From the NCBI RefSeq assembly GCF_001547995.1, contig NZ_AP014690.1, positions 2,725,001 through 2,789,000 on the forward strand: DNA of 64,000 nt. The letters are read 5' to 3'. Numbering within the stretch: position 1 is the first letter of the stretch; every line of letters begins with the position of its first letter. Source of the stretch: Asaia bogorensis NBRC 16594 (GTDB lineage: Bacteria > Pseudomonadota > Alphaproteobacteria > Acetobacterales > Acetobacteraceae). The translations under genes were made by a program, and so were the position numbers. The notes below the pieces were generated by a model, which was given only the letters and a program-made list of their open reading frames with translations, was not told where the DNA came from and did no database searches. Shown here in pieces: positions 19,322 through 29,170 of this stretch.

Positions 19322-20821
19322 ATGCTCGATATCCAGATCCAGGCCCCTTTTCCAATCCTGCAGGGCAAGGGCGCCCCGGAATCGGAGCAAACCCTCGTCC
19401 TGCTGACTGGCCCGGAATTCGATGTGGCTGATGGTCCGTTCTCGCATCTCGATGCGGCAACGGGCGGGGCGCTGCGCCGGGCTGTTGCCATCTCGCGCTT
19501 CAAGGGGCAGCGCGACCAGAGCTGTGTCCTGCTCGCCCCCTGTGCGGCGTTGGCCCGAATCGTCCTGATCGGCTGCGGTCCCGAGGACGAGCTGGACATT
19601 CCGACGATGGAAGCCGCTGGCGGGCAGGCTGCACGTGCCGTGCGTGACACCACCCATGCCGATCTTGCCTTTGCGGGTCGCTGCGCCGCGTTCGCCGCCC
19701 ATGCTGCCTATGGCGCCGCGCTGGGCCGCTACAGCTTCGACCTCTATCATACCGACGAAGCGGAAAACGCACCGCAGCTTCAGCGCCTGCATCTGGGTGT
19801 CGCCGAGATCGACGCTGTGCGTGAAGCATGGGAGAGCCTGAAGGCTGTGGCGGCAGGCGTGTTCCGCGCCCGTGATCTCGTCAGTGAGCCGCCCAACGTT
19901 CTGAACCCGCCCGAATTTGCCCGTCGTATCGAGACTTTGCGCGATCTTGGGGTCGAGGTGGAAATTCTCAACGCGGCAGCATTGCGCGAACTCGGCTTTG
20001 GCGCCTTGCTGGGCGTGGCGCAGGGCAGCGATCAGGAAGCCCGCGTGGCCATCATGCGCTATCGGGGTTCGGACGAGGCACCGCTTGCCTTCATCGGCAA
20101 GGGCGTGACCTTCGATTCAGGCGGGATCTCCATCAAGCCGGCTGCCGGTATGGATGAGATGAAAACCGATATGGGCGGCGCAGCCGCCGTTGTCGGTGCG
20201 CTTGAGGCCGTGGCACGACGCAAGGCAGGCGTCCATGTGATCGGCGTGGTGGGACTGGTCGAGAACATGCTCTCGGGCAATGCCCAGCGCCCCGGTGATG
20301 TTGTGCGCAGCTATGCTGGCAAGACCATCGAAGTGCTCAATACCGATGCCGAGGGGCGTCTGGTTCTCGCCGATGTTCTCGCCTACGCCAAGGCACGTTT
20401 TGCGCCGCGTCTGATGGTCGATCTGGCCACGCTGACCGGTGCCATTGTCGTCAGCCTCGGCCATGTGCGTGCCGGGCTGTTCAGCAATGACGACGCGTTG
20501 GCCAACGCGCTTTTCGAGGCCGGAGAAACCACGGGTGAGGCCGTGTGGCGCATGCCGATGGGCAAGGCCTATGACCGGCAGTTGCGCTCGGACATCGCCG
20601 ATATGAAGAACATTACGGGCCGGCCTGGCAGTTCAATCACGGCCGCACAATTCCTGGCACGTTTCGTGGGTGACACACCTTGGGCGCATCTCGATATCGC
20701 TGGTGTGGCGTGGCGCAGCGACGCGGCACCGCAATGCCCCAAGGGCGCAACCGGGTTTGGCGTGCGTCTGCTGGATGCGCTCGTACGTCATCATGAAAAG
20801 GCAGACAACAAGGCCTCATGA
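19322..20821 (+). CDS. pepA: Leucyl aminopeptidase (M17, cytosol aminopeptidase)
   Basis: A 499-aa two-metal aminopeptidase that trims N-terminal residues in the cytosol. The metal/catalytic residues are in the expected order: K260 and D265 (GKGVTFDSGGISIKP), D283 (KTDMGGAA), and D342 and E344 with R346 in the signature NTDAEGRL (340-347). Length is typical. The stop overlaps the holC start (ATGA), so the two are cotranscribed, as in many proteobacteria. Confidence 0.97.
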   Translation: MLDIQIQAPFPILQGKGAPESEQTLVLLTGPEFDVADGPFSHLDAATGGALRRAVAISRFKGQRDQSCVLLAPCAALARIVLIGCGPEDELDIPTMEAAGGQAARAVRDTTHADLAFAGRCAAFAAHAAYGAALGRYSFDLYHTDEAENAPQLQRLHLGVAEIDAVREAWESLKAVAAGVFRARDLVSEPPNVLNPPEFARRIETLRDLGVEVEILNAAALRELGFGALLGVAQGSDQEARVAIMRYRGSDEAPLAFIGKGVTFDSGGISIKPAAGMDEMKTDMGGAAAVVGALEAVARRKAGVHVIGVVGLVENMLSGNAQRPGDVVRSYAGKTIEVLNTDAEGRLVLADVLAYAKARFAPRLMVDLATLTGAIVVSLGHVRAGLFSNDDALANALFEAGETTGEAVWRMPMGKAYDRQLRSDIADMKNITGRPGSSITAAQFLARFVGDTPWAHLDIAGVAWRSDAAPQCPKGATGFGVRLLDALVRHHEKADNKAS

Positions 20822-21264
20822 GCGATATCGGCTTCTATCATCTGACGCGTACGACGCTGGAAGACGCCTTGCCGCCGCTATTGGGCCGTACGCTCGAAGC
20901 GGGGCAGCGTGCCGTGATCCGGTGTGGCGACGCGGCACAGGTAAAGGCACTGGACGAGGCTCTCTGGAAGGCGAAATCACCCCTCTGGCTGCCTCATGGC
21001 AGCCAACGCATGGGGTTTGGGCCGCGTCAGCCCATCTGGCTGACCAAGGGAGACGATGTCCCCAACGGCGCGCGCTTCCTCTTCCTGCTCGATGGCGGTG
21101 TCGAGGACGGGCTGGAAACGTTCGAGCGTATCTTCACCCTGTTCGACGGCAATGATCCGGAGGCTGTTGCGAGGGCTCGGGCACGCTGGAGCCTTGTCAA
21201 AAAGGCCGGTCATAATCTGGCCTACTGGCAGCAGCAGGAGCGCGGCTGGCAGAAAGCGGGATAG
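20818..21264 (+). CDS. holC: DNA polymerase III subunit chi
   Basis: The chi subunit (148 aa) of the clamp-loader complex, which contacts single-strand binding protein. The start matches the family (IGFYHLTRTTLEDALPPLLG), followed by AVIRCGDAAQVKALDEALW and the later GARFLFLLDGG and FERIFTLFDGND segments. It overlaps pepA by 4 bp, the pepA-holC arrangement that is common in bacteria and supports the call. Confidence 0.92.
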   Translation: MSDIGFYHLTRTTLEDALPPLLGRTLEAGQRAVIRCGDAAQVKALDEALWKAKSPLWLPHGSQRMGFGPRQPIWLTKGDDVPNGARFLFLLDGGVEDGLETFERIFTLFDGNDPEAVARARARWSLVKKAGHNLAYWQQQERGWQKAG

Positions 21265-21417
21265 GCCCGCGACCCGACCAGACACGAAACGTTTCGCTTG
21301 TCACAAGAGAGTTAACCTCTCGATCCTCTCCCCCAATTGGCCGTTCATGCTCCTGATAAAGGGCCATGTGACACGCCTTTCCGGCTGTTGCCCGCCCGCA
21401 TAAGAAGGGGAACAGCC

Positions 21418-22197
21418 ATGTCACTCGATGGAAAAGTCGCCCTCGTTACCGGTGCCGCTCAGGGTATCGGTCGTGGTATTGCGCTTAGAATGGCGCGCGA
21501 TGGCGCCGATATCGCTCTGGTGGATCTCAATACAGATCGGCTTGCGCAGGTTCGTCGTGAGGTCCAGGCACTGGGACGCAAGGCCAGTGTCTCGGCGACC
21601 GATGTAAGCCAGCGCGATGCCGTCTATGCAGCCATTGATCACGCGGAAGCGGAACTGGGCGGTTTTGACATCATGATCAACAATGCGGGTATCGCGCAGG
21701 TGAACCCGATTGCCGATGTCGCGCCTGAGGAAGTCGAGCGTATTCTGCGTATCAACATCCAGGGCGTTCTCTGGGGCATTCAGGCTGCAGCGGCCAAGTT
21801 CAAGGCACGAGGCCAAAAGGGCAAGATCATCAATGCCTCGTCCATTGCCGGGCATGACGGTTTTGCGATGCTGGGTGTGTATTCCGCCACCAAATTTGCC
21901 GTACGCGGCCTCACACAGGCCGCCGCCAAGGAATATGCCAGCGCTGGCATCACGGTAAATGCCTACTGCCCCGGCATTGTCGGCACCGATATGTGGGTCG
22001 AAATCGACGAACGGTTCTCCGAACTGACCGGCGCAGAGAAGGGCCGCACCTACGAGAAGTTCGTTGAAGGGATCGCGCTGGGCCGTGCCCAGACGCCGGA
22101 CGATGTGGCGGCTCTCGTCTCCTTCCTGTCAGGTGACGATTCAGACTACATCACGGGTCAGTCGATCCTGACGGATGGCGGCATCGTCTATCGCTGA
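21418..22197 (+). CDS. budC: Acetoin/diacetyl reductase (short-chain dehydrogenase, BudC-like)
   Basis: A 259-aa classical SDR. The NAD-binding TGAAQGIG is at 11-18, NNAG at 88-91, and the catalytic set N113, S141/S142, Y155 and K159 (YSATK) is complete. The stretch [14 protein letters not shown] followed by an acidic segment is characteristic of acetoin reductases/2,3-butanediol dehydrogenases that interconvert diacetyl, acetoin and butanediol with NADH. The ATG at 21418 follows GGGGAA. A strong hairpin at 22206-22238 ends the unit. Exact stereospecificity is not visible. Confidence 0.85.
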   Translation: MSLDGKVALVTGAAQGIGRGIALRMARDGADIALVDLNTDRLAQVRREVQALGRKASVSATDVSQRDAVYAAIDHAEAELGGFDIMINNAGIAQVNPIADVAPEEVERILRINIQGVLWGIQAAAAKFKARGQKGKIINASSIAGHDGFAMLGVYSATKFAVRGLTQAAAKEYASAGITVNAYCPGIVGTDMWVEIDERFSELTGAEKGRTYEKFVEGIALGRAQTPDDVAALVSFLSGDDSDYITGQSILTDGGIVYR

Positions 22198-22205
22198 TCA
22201 TCCTG

Positions 22206-22238
22206 GCCGTCAGCCCGATCACACATGTGGCTGACGGC
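22206..22238 (+). terminator. Terminator hairpin after the acetoin reductase gene
   Basis: A perfect 10-bp stem, GCCGTCAGCC and GGCTGACGGC, with a 13-nt loop, followed by TCCGGGTTTT. It lies 9 bp after the reductase stop and 41 bp before the convergent sdaA stop, so it may serve both genes. Confidence 0.75.
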
Positions 22239-22279
22239 TCCGGGTTTTAGGCCCGTCCCGTTGATCAGGCGAGGCCGGA

Positions 22280-23677
22280 TCAACACTCCGGCAGGTTTAC
22301 CGCAAGGCCGCCAAGCGAGGTTTCCTTATAACGCTGGTTCATGTCACGGCCGGTTTCTGCCATCGTGCGAATGACCTGATCCAGCGAGACAAGATGGGCC
22401 CCGTCGCCATTCAGGGCGAGTGAGGCTGCATTCACCGCCTTGACCGCACCAAAGGCATTACGCTCGATACAGGGGATCTGAACCAGACCGGCGACCGGAT
22501 CGCATGTCATGCCCAGATGATGTTCCATTCCGATCTCGGCAGCATCCTCGATCTGCTCGGGGGTTCCTCCCAGAGCGGCTGCCAATCCCGCTGCCGCCAT
22601 GGATGACGCAACGCCCACTTCGCCCTGACAGCCAACCTCTGCGCCGGAAATCGAGGCATTCAGTTTGAACAGCCCGCCAATGGCCGAGGCAGTGAGCAGA
22701 AATTCCCGCATGGCCTGGGTCGTCCCGGGCGATGCCAGCGGCGCGCAGTAGTCACGGTAATAGCGCAGGACCGAGGGAATGATGCCTGCTGCCCCATTGG
22801 TGGGCGCCGTGACGACGCGCCCTCCGGCTGCATTTTCCTCATTCACGGCGATGGCAAACAGGCTGATCCAGTCCATGATGGCATGGGCCGAGCGCATATT
22901 GCTGCGTTCATGCGCACAAAGCTTTTCGTGCAAGGCATGGGCACGACGGCGCACCTTCAGCCGTCCGGGCAGAATTCCTTTCTGCATGATGCCGCGTTCG
23001 ATACAGGCCAGCATGACCGCGATGATCTCATCCAGATAGCGCTCCACCTCCGAACGGGGGCGCAGGGCACATTCATTGGCCATGACCAGCGCAGCAATGC
23101 TCAGATTGTGGGTACGGGTCTGTTCCAGCAATCCGGCCCCACTGGTGAAAGGATAGGGCACATCAGGCTGCGCGTAGCCTGCACTCTCCGTCACGCTTTC
23201 CGAAACAATAAATCCACCGCCGACCGAACAGAAACGGGCGCATTCAAGTACGACTCCTTCGGCCGAAAGCGCTTCGAATTGCAGGGTGTTGGGGTGGACA
23301 GGCGGCACGCTCTCCCGATCGAGCACCAGATCATGAGCCGGGTCGAAGGGAAGGACCCGGTCACCATAGCCAACGTGTTTTGTGCGCATGACGCGCTCGA
23401 CAATCCCGTCCGCCTGATCGGGGTCGACCGTCTGGGGCAGCTCACCGCACAGGCCCAGAATAACGGCCTTGTCGGTCGCATGCCCCTGGGCTGTCCAGGC
23501 AAGGGAGCCGTAAAGCGTGACGCGCAGGCGGGCGATTTCCAGCAGGCGAGTTGTTTCCGCCGAGGCATCAACTTCTAAAAGTGCCGTGATGAAACGCTGC
23601 GCTGCACGCATAGGGCCAACAGTATGGGAGGAAGAGGGTCCGATACCGATCTTGAAAATGTCGAACAGGCTGATCAT
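22280..23677 (-). CDS. sdaA: L-serine ammonia-lyase (single-chain, iron-sulfur)
   Basis: A 465-aa 4Fe-4S L-serine dehydratase that converts serine to pyruvate and ammonia. The beta domain begins [19 protein letters not shown], and the alpha domain contains [15 protein letters not shown], the cysteine motif [16 protein letters not shown], and the second cysteine pair in [12 protein letters not shown]. Length is normal for the one-chain form. It converges on the acetoin reductase gene and has its own upstream region at 23678-23978. Confidence 0.95.
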   Translation of the reverse strand: MISLFDIFKIGIGPSSSHTVGPMRAAQRFITALLEVDASAETTRLLEIARLRVTLYGSLAWTAQGHATDKAVILGLCGELPQTVDPDQADGIVERVMRTKHVGYGDRVLPFDPAHDLVLDRESVPPVHPNTLQFEALSAEGVVLECARFCSVGGGFIVSESVTESAGYAQPDVPYPFTSGAGLLEQTRTHNLSIAALVMANECALRPRSEVERYLDEIIAVMLACIERGIMQKGILPGRLKVRRRAHALHEKLCAHERSNMRSAHAIMDWISLFAIAVNEENAAGGRVVTAPTNGAAGIIPSVLRYYRDYCAPLASPGTTQAMREFLLTASAIGGLFKLNASISGAEVGCQGEVGVASSMAAAGLAAALGGTPEQIEDAAEIGMEHHLGMTCDPVAGLVQIPCIERNAFGAVKAVNAASLALNGDGAHLVSLDQVIRTMAETGRDMNQRYKETSLGGLAVNLPEC

Positions 23678-23978
23678 GCGCGTCTCATGGGGTCGATTAT
23701 ACCAGTATGGCCACCTGCCGGGCCAAGTTCATTTCGGGACAGAGTTAGGCCGACGAACCGCCGAAATGCTTCTCGCTCTCCCGACGCTATCTGACCCTAA
23801 GGGATTTTGACGCCACGATAATCAGGCAAGTTCTGGCTCCCGACAACCCAACATACCCCTCGTCATCCTGTCTGATAAGAGGCGCACTGATCTGCCGTGA
23901 CCGCTGCCCTCTGTCTTTGCGGCGCTCAAGAGCGACCACCTGTTGTGGTTTTATGGGACGTCCTCAGGCGAGGAGCCT
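23678..23978. other. Intergenic region between the cupin gene and sdaA
   Basis: About 300 bp between two minus-strand genes. It should contain the sdaA promoter on the right and the end of the cupin transcript on the left. I see no repeat, strong hairpin or convincing small gene in it; open frames that cross it continue antisense through the cupin gene. Confidence 0.5.
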
Positions 23979-24992
23979 TCAGTGCGTTCCGGACCGTGCA
24001 GGAACAGCCACGATACGACCGGACGACGCATTTTCCCGCCGGGCAAGACCCGCAACGACCCCCACGTCGACACAGAGATGCGCCGCGATGTCCTCGGCAG
24101 AGCTGGCGGCCAGCCATTGCGGCAGAGACAGGTCGTGATAGTGATCGGAACGGAAAATTTCGAGCAATCGCACGGGGCAATCGCCATCATTACGAACGAA
24201 ATACCCTTCGCCGCGTGGCACATAGGCCATCACGCCGGGGCGCAGGGTTGCGTTGCGTTGACGGCACCCTTTGGGCAGGCGGGTAAGCTGTCCCTCACCG
24301 TCGAGGCATATCTGCCAGACAGACGTATTGAGATGCCAGTGCAGATCGGTACGGCAGTCCGGCTCGATCTCAACCAAGGCGGCAGACAAGGCATCCGGGT
24401 CGCAGAAAACATCGGCTTCAACCACGCGCAGACTGCCCCAGCAGGTACGCTCCGCCTCCTGAGCCGTGAGGCTATGGTGGAAACCGGCATGGGAGAGCGG
24501 CTGCCCGGAGAGATCCGGCATCGCATCCCGCCCTGCCTCCGGCTCACGCCCCCCTACGAACGCGACAACACTGGCCTGTTCTCCCTGATGGCAATGAAAC
24601 CAGGCTGAGGCCGAGGCAGGCACGCTCCAGACATCCCCTTCATTGAGGGTCATGCTCCGGATAGACGCACTGGCATGCGAACGCATTCTAAGTGTTGCAC
24701 ATCCTGCAACGACCATCCCCCAGCCAGAAGCCGGGCATGCTGTTGCCGCACCATCAATCGAGGCGCCAAGCACATGATGGTTTACCCTCACGTCGCGTAT
24801 ACCGAATGGCGCGACCCGCTCGGACCACGACCAGCCTTCCTCCTGCGCGGTGGTCAGGGACTGATCAGACCGGCGTGTACGCGAACGTATCGCCCACCCG
24901 CCTGTCGATCGCCGGGCGGAAAAGAACCCTGGGGTTCCCGTCGGCACCGCACCCAGCAGGCGCTGGAAAACGTTATGGTCAAAAGACGCCAT
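23979..24992 (-). CDS. Oxalate-decarboxylase-like bicupin with degenerate metal sites
   Basis: A 337-aa protein with two cupin halves. The second half aligns by eye with the C-terminal cupin of oxalate decarboxylases: DLHWHLNTSVWQICLDGEG (216-234), then GVMAYVPRGEGYFVRNDGD and LLEIFRSDHYHDLSLPQWLA. Of the four expected Mn ligands only H218 and H220 remain; the glutamate position is V225 and the distal histidine position is Y264. The first half lacks a recognisable HxH motif. The ATG at 24992 follows AAAGGAGG, so translation looks healthy. A binding or structural role, or a lost enzyme, is more likely than classical oxalate decarboxylation. It is divergent from an aldo/keto reductase gene. Confidence 0.75.
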   Translation of the reverse strand: MASFDHNVFQRLLGAVPTGTPGFFSARRSTGGWAIRSRTRRSDQSLTTAQEEGWSWSERVAPFGIRDVRVNHHVLGASIDGAATACPASGWGMVVAGCATLRMRSHASASIRSMTLNEGDVWSVPASASAWFHCHQGEQASVVAFVGGREPEAGRDAMPDLSGQPLSHAGFHHSLTAQEAERTCWGSLRVVEADVFCDPDALSAALVEIEPDCRTDLHWHLNTSVWQICLDGEGQLTRLPKGCRQRNATLRPGVMAYVPRGEGYFVRNDGDCPVRLLEIFRSDHYHDLSLPQWLAASSAEDIAAHLCVDVGVVAGLARRENASSGRIVAVPARSGTH

Positions 24993-25181
24993 GAGCGGCC
25001 TCCTTTTCTCGAGAGCGCTGACGATACGCTTGCGGGGCGCGTCGGCTCTCCCCCGACAGCCTAACGCCAAAGGAGGTTATGGCTGCACGAACTCACGAAC
25101 TCGTGATTATCCTGCAGGGAGAACTGCCGAACGCCGCCTGAACTGTGACGCTTGATCTCCTGTATTGAAAAGGAAGTTTTC

Positions 25182-26027
25182 ATGAAAACCGTGAGATTCA
25201 GTGATGGGACGACCGTGCCTGCCCTGGGCATGGGAAGCTGGAATATCGGCGACTCGACAGCCGGAAAGGCCGAGGAGATTGCCAGCCTGCGCGCCGGTCT
25301 TGATCGCGGCCTGAAGGTGATTGACACAGCCGAGATGTACGGCAATGGGCGCTCGGAACGTCTCGTGGGTGAGGCCATTTCAAACCGGCGATCAGACGTT
25401 TTTCTTGTGAGCAAGGTCCTTCCATCAAACGCCACGTTTAATGGCACGATCCAGAGTTGTCAGGCATCTCTCAAGCGGTTGGGCACGGATCATCTCGATC
25501 TTTATCTCCTGCACTGGCAGGGCGGCGTCCCGCTGACGGAAACCGTCGAAGCCTTCGAAACCCTCATTGAGAAGGGTCTCATCAGGCGCTGGGGCGTATC
25601 GAATTTCGACACCGAAGACATGCAGGATCTCGAGAGCGTCGCCTCGGACTGTACGGCTAACCAGATTCTCTATAATCTCGAAGCGCGCGGCGTTGACTAT
25701 GACCTGCTGGCGCGTGATCGGGCCGCTGGCATTGTCACCATGGCCTATTCTCCCCTGGGGCAGGGAGGCGATCTGCTGACCAGCCCGGTTCTGGCAGAGA
25801 TCGCCCGGGAGCATGAAACGGCCGCTGGCCCAGCCACTCCGGCCCAGATCGCTCTGGCCTGGACCCTGCGAGATGCCAATATTCTCTCGATCCCGAAGGC
25901 TGGAACCCTGCGTCACCTGCAGGAGAATATCGCCGCCCTGTCGATCACCCTGCGTGACATTGATATCGCCCGTATTGACGCCCATTTCCCGCCACCGCGT
26001 CGCAAGACATCGCTTGAGATGATCTGA
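25182..26027 (+). CDS. Aldo/keto reductase
   Basis: A 281-aa NADPH-type aldo/keto reductase. The catalytic tetrad is complete: D48 and Y53 (VIDTAEMYG), K78 (LVSKVLP) and H111 (LYLLHWQGG). Later landmarks include WGVSNFDTEDM and IPKAGTLRHLQENIAAL, the latter forming the cofactor phosphate site. The ATG at 25182 follows AAAAGGAA; an open extension of ten codons is less likely. Substrate is unknown; the AKR5-like pattern suggests small carbonyls such as 2,5-diketogluconate or methylglyoxal, which is inference. Confidence 0.9.
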   Translation: MKTVRFSDGTTVPALGMGSWNIGDSTAGKAEEIASLRAGLDRGLKVIDTAEMYGNGRSERLVGEAISNRRSDVFLVSKVLPSNATFNGTIQSCQASLKRLGTDHLDLYLLHWQGGVPLTETVEAFETLIEKGLIRRWGVSNFDTEDMQDLESVASDCTANQILYNLEARGVDYDLLARDRAAGIVTMAYSPLGQGGDLLTSPVLAEIAREHETAAGPATPAQIALAWTLRDANILSIPKAGTLRHLQENIAALSITLRDIDIARIDAHFPPPRRKTSLEMI

Positions 26028-26152
26028 ACGTGAAGATCAGGAACAGCAAACCCGGACGCTTAGTTAATAATTAATTTGGATATACAGTGAACAGAACGAT
26101 ATTATGATGGAACAAATAGATTCATTCATCATAGTGGAAAGCCGGATAACTG

Positions 26153-26428
26153 ATGACACATGAAGAATTTGACAAATTCATGGCTGTACATCCCGACCTT
26201 GTCGAGCAGTTCCGCAAGGATCGCCGCATATGGGTGTCCCACATACCAAGCGTTCAACTGCGCAGCTTCACGGATCATCTGAGCAAGCTTGTCGGTTGCG
26301 CTCTGGTCTCGACCCAGATCGAGCCTGAACTCGAATTCGTGTTCTATGATCCCGACGCCGACGGCAATTCCGACAATGAACTGCTGGATATCTCCCATGA
26401 ACGTGCAGGCGATTCGATGAGGGTCTGA
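26153..26428 (+). CDS. Small acidic protein of unknown function
   Basis: A 91-aa soluble protein with no signal peptide or membrane segment, rich in Asp and Glu toward the C-terminus (DPDADGNSDNELLDISHE). I do not recognise the family. A GGAAAG stretch lies 11 nt upstream, a weak Shine-Dalgarno candidate. The gene is flanked by AT-rich DNA on its left and lies about 160 bp before the complex-I/hydrogenase-like cluster; nothing shows that it belongs to that operon. Confidence 0.6.
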   Translation: MTHEEFDKFMAVHPDLVEQFRKDRRIWVSHIPSVQLRSFTDHLSKLVGCALVSTQIEPELEFVFYDPDADGNSDNELLDISHERAGDSMRV

Positions 26429-26653
26429 ACGATACTCTGCCTCGCGCAGCCTGGTTCTCCACGCACCGAGTAGCCGGGCGACGAGGCAGTGCGTGTTACC
26501 TTCAGAAGCTCTGGGAGAAGCCATACCCACGGCAGCCTCCGGGATGACGACTGGATTGGGTGATCCACGAAACTGAGGTAATAAGACGTTTCGTCGCACC
26601 CCATCCTGTCAGGAATTCCCCTGCTTCCGCTCGTTGCTCTCATTCTGCTGCCC

Positions 26654-28255
26654 TTGTGCGCCATCGTGAGGCTGGCGCTTGGCGCTATTCCAGGCAGCGG
26701 CAGGCAGGCTGTGCCAGGCGCAGTGCTGGCGTTTGAGATCATCGTCGCAGGTTGGGCGGCGCTTCATGGCTATCATGTGACCTTCGGCCCTCTCGCGCTC
26801 GATCCCCTCATCTCTTGTTGGATTATCCTTTGGGGCCTGACCCAACTCGCCCCCGACAAAGCCTGTGGCCCTATTGGTGAGGCCTCCGGCGCTTTGGGGC
26901 TGCTCTGTCACAATCAGGCCCTTGCACTGATCTGTTTCATCCCCTGCCTGATTGAAAACTGCCGCCTTGGGCCCCGTGCGTCCGGCCTGGCCTGGCAATT
27001 GGCCTTTCTGGCGCCTGCTGGCTGCTATCTGGCGGCTCATGGGTTTTTCCCTGCACAGGGTCTGACAGATAGTCTGATGAGCACCGGTATCGATCCTACC
27101 ATGGCGGGCCACGCGGGCGATGCCACGATCACACCGGCCGTTCGCGATTTCGCTTCCCTGGGTGCTCTGTCTGGTGAGGTTTTCCTCCCACTGGCCGCCC
27201 TCGCCACGCTCCCTGCTTTTTCGGCCATGCCTGTTCTGGGCTACTCGATTGTCGTACCAGCCCTGCTCGCCCAGACCGGTAGCTTCTGGCCGGTCAGCCT
27301 CATATTGCTGGGCGGCGGCCTCTGCTTGTTTCTGCCACTGCGGCGAGCTCTGGCTTACTGGCCACTTCTGCTGCTCGGCCTGACCCTCAGCGCGCGACAT
27401 GGCGGGTTGGCCGATAGCGCCCTTGCCGGAAGCGAGGCATTCATCCTGTCGCTGCTTCTTGGCGTGCTCGGCAAGAAGTCCAGCTTCTTCCAGACACCTC
27501 TCCCGCCTTTGGCCGGTTTCCTGCCCTTCTGGCTCGGACTTCATGTCGTCAACGGACTAACGGGACTCTCTCCGGCATGGACCGCTAGCGGCATGTGCCT
27601 CAGCCTCGTGCTTGGAATATTGATGGTCAGGGCATGGCTCGCATCATGGCGGGCCTTGTCACAGCCAGGATCGGCCGTTCAGGAACGCCTTGGCGCAAAA
27701 GATTCGGCGCATATCGCCAGCGGCGCAGCTCTCGTCCACGCCTCGGTCGAGCCTGGAATGATACCCTCCCTGACGCTTGGCCTGTGCCTGTCAGTATGCC
27801 CCGGCTTGCTGATTGGCCCGGTCCATGACGCGGTTCTCACCATCGCTGGCGCACCGCATGATATCTGGCGCGCCTGGCCTGTCTGGTCGTTTGCCGGGGG
27901 CGATGGCGCCTTCTGGTATCCAGCTCTGGTGTTTCTTGTGCCCGCCATCATTGCCCCTGCGGTCATGACCCATCTTCCCGCCTCTGCAACATCGCTGCCT
28001 GCGTGGCCAGCCATGCCTATCCGGCTGCGTCTCCCCTGGGGGCTCAGGCGGCTTCTCGCCTCGATGCGGCGACAGGGCACCCTGTTGCAAAGCGGTCTGC
28101 AACGGCGTCACAACCAGCGTAACGCCCCTGAGGCGCCATCGGCCATTACGGGCACTCTGCCACTGAGAGCCGGCAGGTTCCTGTCGCATCAGGCTCTGGT
28201 GCTCTGGCTGCTGCTTGTTGCGATGGCCCTGTCATGGTTGGGCTGGTCAGCGTGA
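26654..28255 (+). CDS. HyfB-like (antiporter-type) membrane subunit, shortened
   Basis: A very hydrophobic protein of at least 533 aa, first gene of a cluster resembling hydrogenase-4/complex I membrane arms. The motif PLPPLAGFLPFWLGL resembles the PPLNGF-type segment of HyfB/NuoL-like subunits. I could not find the usual preceding WLP...PSPVSAL region with its transmembrane lysine, and the protein is shorter than E. coli HyfB (about 670 aa). The start is unresolved: the frame is open from 26585 and reads a hydrophobic helix (GIPLLPLVALILLPLC), but has no ATG or GTG there; TTG at 26654 is the only conventional start. Its TGA overlaps the next ATG. Confidence 0.75.
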   Translation: MCAIVRLALGAIPGSGRQAVPGAVLAFEIIVAGWAALHGYHVTFGPLALDPLISCWIILWGLTQLAPDKACGPIGEASGALGLLCHNQALALICFIPCLIENCRLGPRASGLAWQLAFLAPAGCYLAAHGFFPAQGLTDSLMSTGIDPTMAGHAGDATITPAVRDFASLGALSGEVFLPLAALATLPAFSAMPVLGYSIVVPALLAQTGSFWPVSLILLGGGLCLFLPLRRALAYWPLLLLGLTLSARHGGLADSALAGSEAFILSLLLGVLGKKSSFFQTPLPPLAGFLPFWLGLHVVNGLTGLSPAWTASGMCLSLVLGILMVRAWLASWRALSQPGSAVQERLGAKDSAHIASGAALVHASVEPGMIPSLTLGLCLSVCPGLLIGPVHDAVLTIAGAPHDIWRAWPVWSFAGGDGAFWYPALVFLVPAIIAPAVMTHLPASATSLPAWPAMPIRLRLPWGLRRLLASMRRQGTLLQSGLQRRHNQRNAPEAPSAITGTLPLRAGRFLSHQALVLWLLLVAMALSWLGWSA

Positions 28256-29160
28256 TGACCTCCTTGCTTCTCCAGCTATGCCTGATGCTCGGACAGCTTC
28301 TCACGCTGGCGCTGCTTGCCCCCTTTCTGACAGATCTGGAAACGATGATTGGCGGCTTGATGGCAGGCCGACATGGCCCCCTGCCTGGCTGGCGATGGCG
28401 TCAGCTGCGTATGGGATGGGGTCAGAGCCGGGCCATACCGGCACTGACCTGGTTTGGTCTGTGCGCGGTGCTGCTTGCCAGTATGGGTATCCCTCTCGCG
28501 ACAACGCAGATCCCGTTTCATTTTCTCTCGGAACCTCTGGTCTGCGGAGTATTACTGGTTCTGTCCTGTGCGACCGTCTGGACCCAGGCGCTAACCCTGG
28601 CACCAACCCGCATGACCGAGCTGCGCCTGAAACGTTCTTTGGGGGCCGTCGGACAGGACCTGCTTTTCCTGATGCCTCTTCTCGCTCTGACAGGCACGCT
28701 GATCACGGTCGGCCTTCCCGGATCGGCCACAATTACCGGGCTGCTACAGCAAAGAGTGCTGCAGCCCTCACCTGCCCTGCTTGGCGGGCTGGTCTTCATC
28801 GCAACCGCCTTGTTGCTGGTTCTCAATCCCCGTTTTCTCTCACAGGCATGGCATGAGGAACTCATTGCGGGGACAGAGGGCCGTCATCGTAGCCTATTGC
28901 GCTACCGGCACGATCTGACGGCCCTGTGCTGGTATCTCCTCATCGCCGACCTGATCTGGCCCGATGCCATTGCCACAAATGCCGCAACGACGGGCCATCT
29001 GGCCCTGTTGTGGTTTGTGGCGGCTCCGGCTCGGCTAGGGGTACTGGTTATTCTCGTCGCGAGCTGGCGCGCGCTGCGTCCCCTGCCCTCCTCACGGCTC
29101 GCGCTTGTTCTGAGCGGGGGCGCCATCCTGCTGGTTCTTGCCGGAAGGCTGACCTCATGA
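28255..29160 (+). CDS. HyfC/NuoH-like membrane subunit
   Basis: A 301-aa membrane protein with about eight hydrophobic segments. After the first helix it carries LMAGRHGPLPGWRWRQL, comparable to the 'GR-GP-QP' loop of NuoH, HycD and HyfC that faces the quinone-like cavity. It corresponds to the subunit that joins the peripheral arm to the antiporter-like subunits. The ATG at 28255 overlaps the upstream stop as TGATG; an ATG 21 bp upstream is possible. It precedes the HyfE-like gene by 10 bp. Confidence 0.8.
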   Translation: MTSLLLQLCLMLGQLLTLALLAPFLTDLETMIGGLMAGRHGPLPGWRWRQLRMGWGQSRAIPALTWFGLCAVLLASMGIPLATTQIPFHFLSEPLVCGVLLVLSCATVWTQALTLAPTRMTELRLKRSLGAVGQDLLFLMPLLALTGTLITVGLPGSATITGLLQQRVLQPSPALLGGLVFIATALLLVLNPRFLSQAWHEELIAGTEGRHRSLLRYRHDLTALCWYLLIADLIWPDAIATNAATTGHLALLWFVAAPARLGVLVILVASWRALRPLPSSRLALVLSGGAILLVLAGRLTS

Positions 29161-29170
29161 CTGGCGCCGC

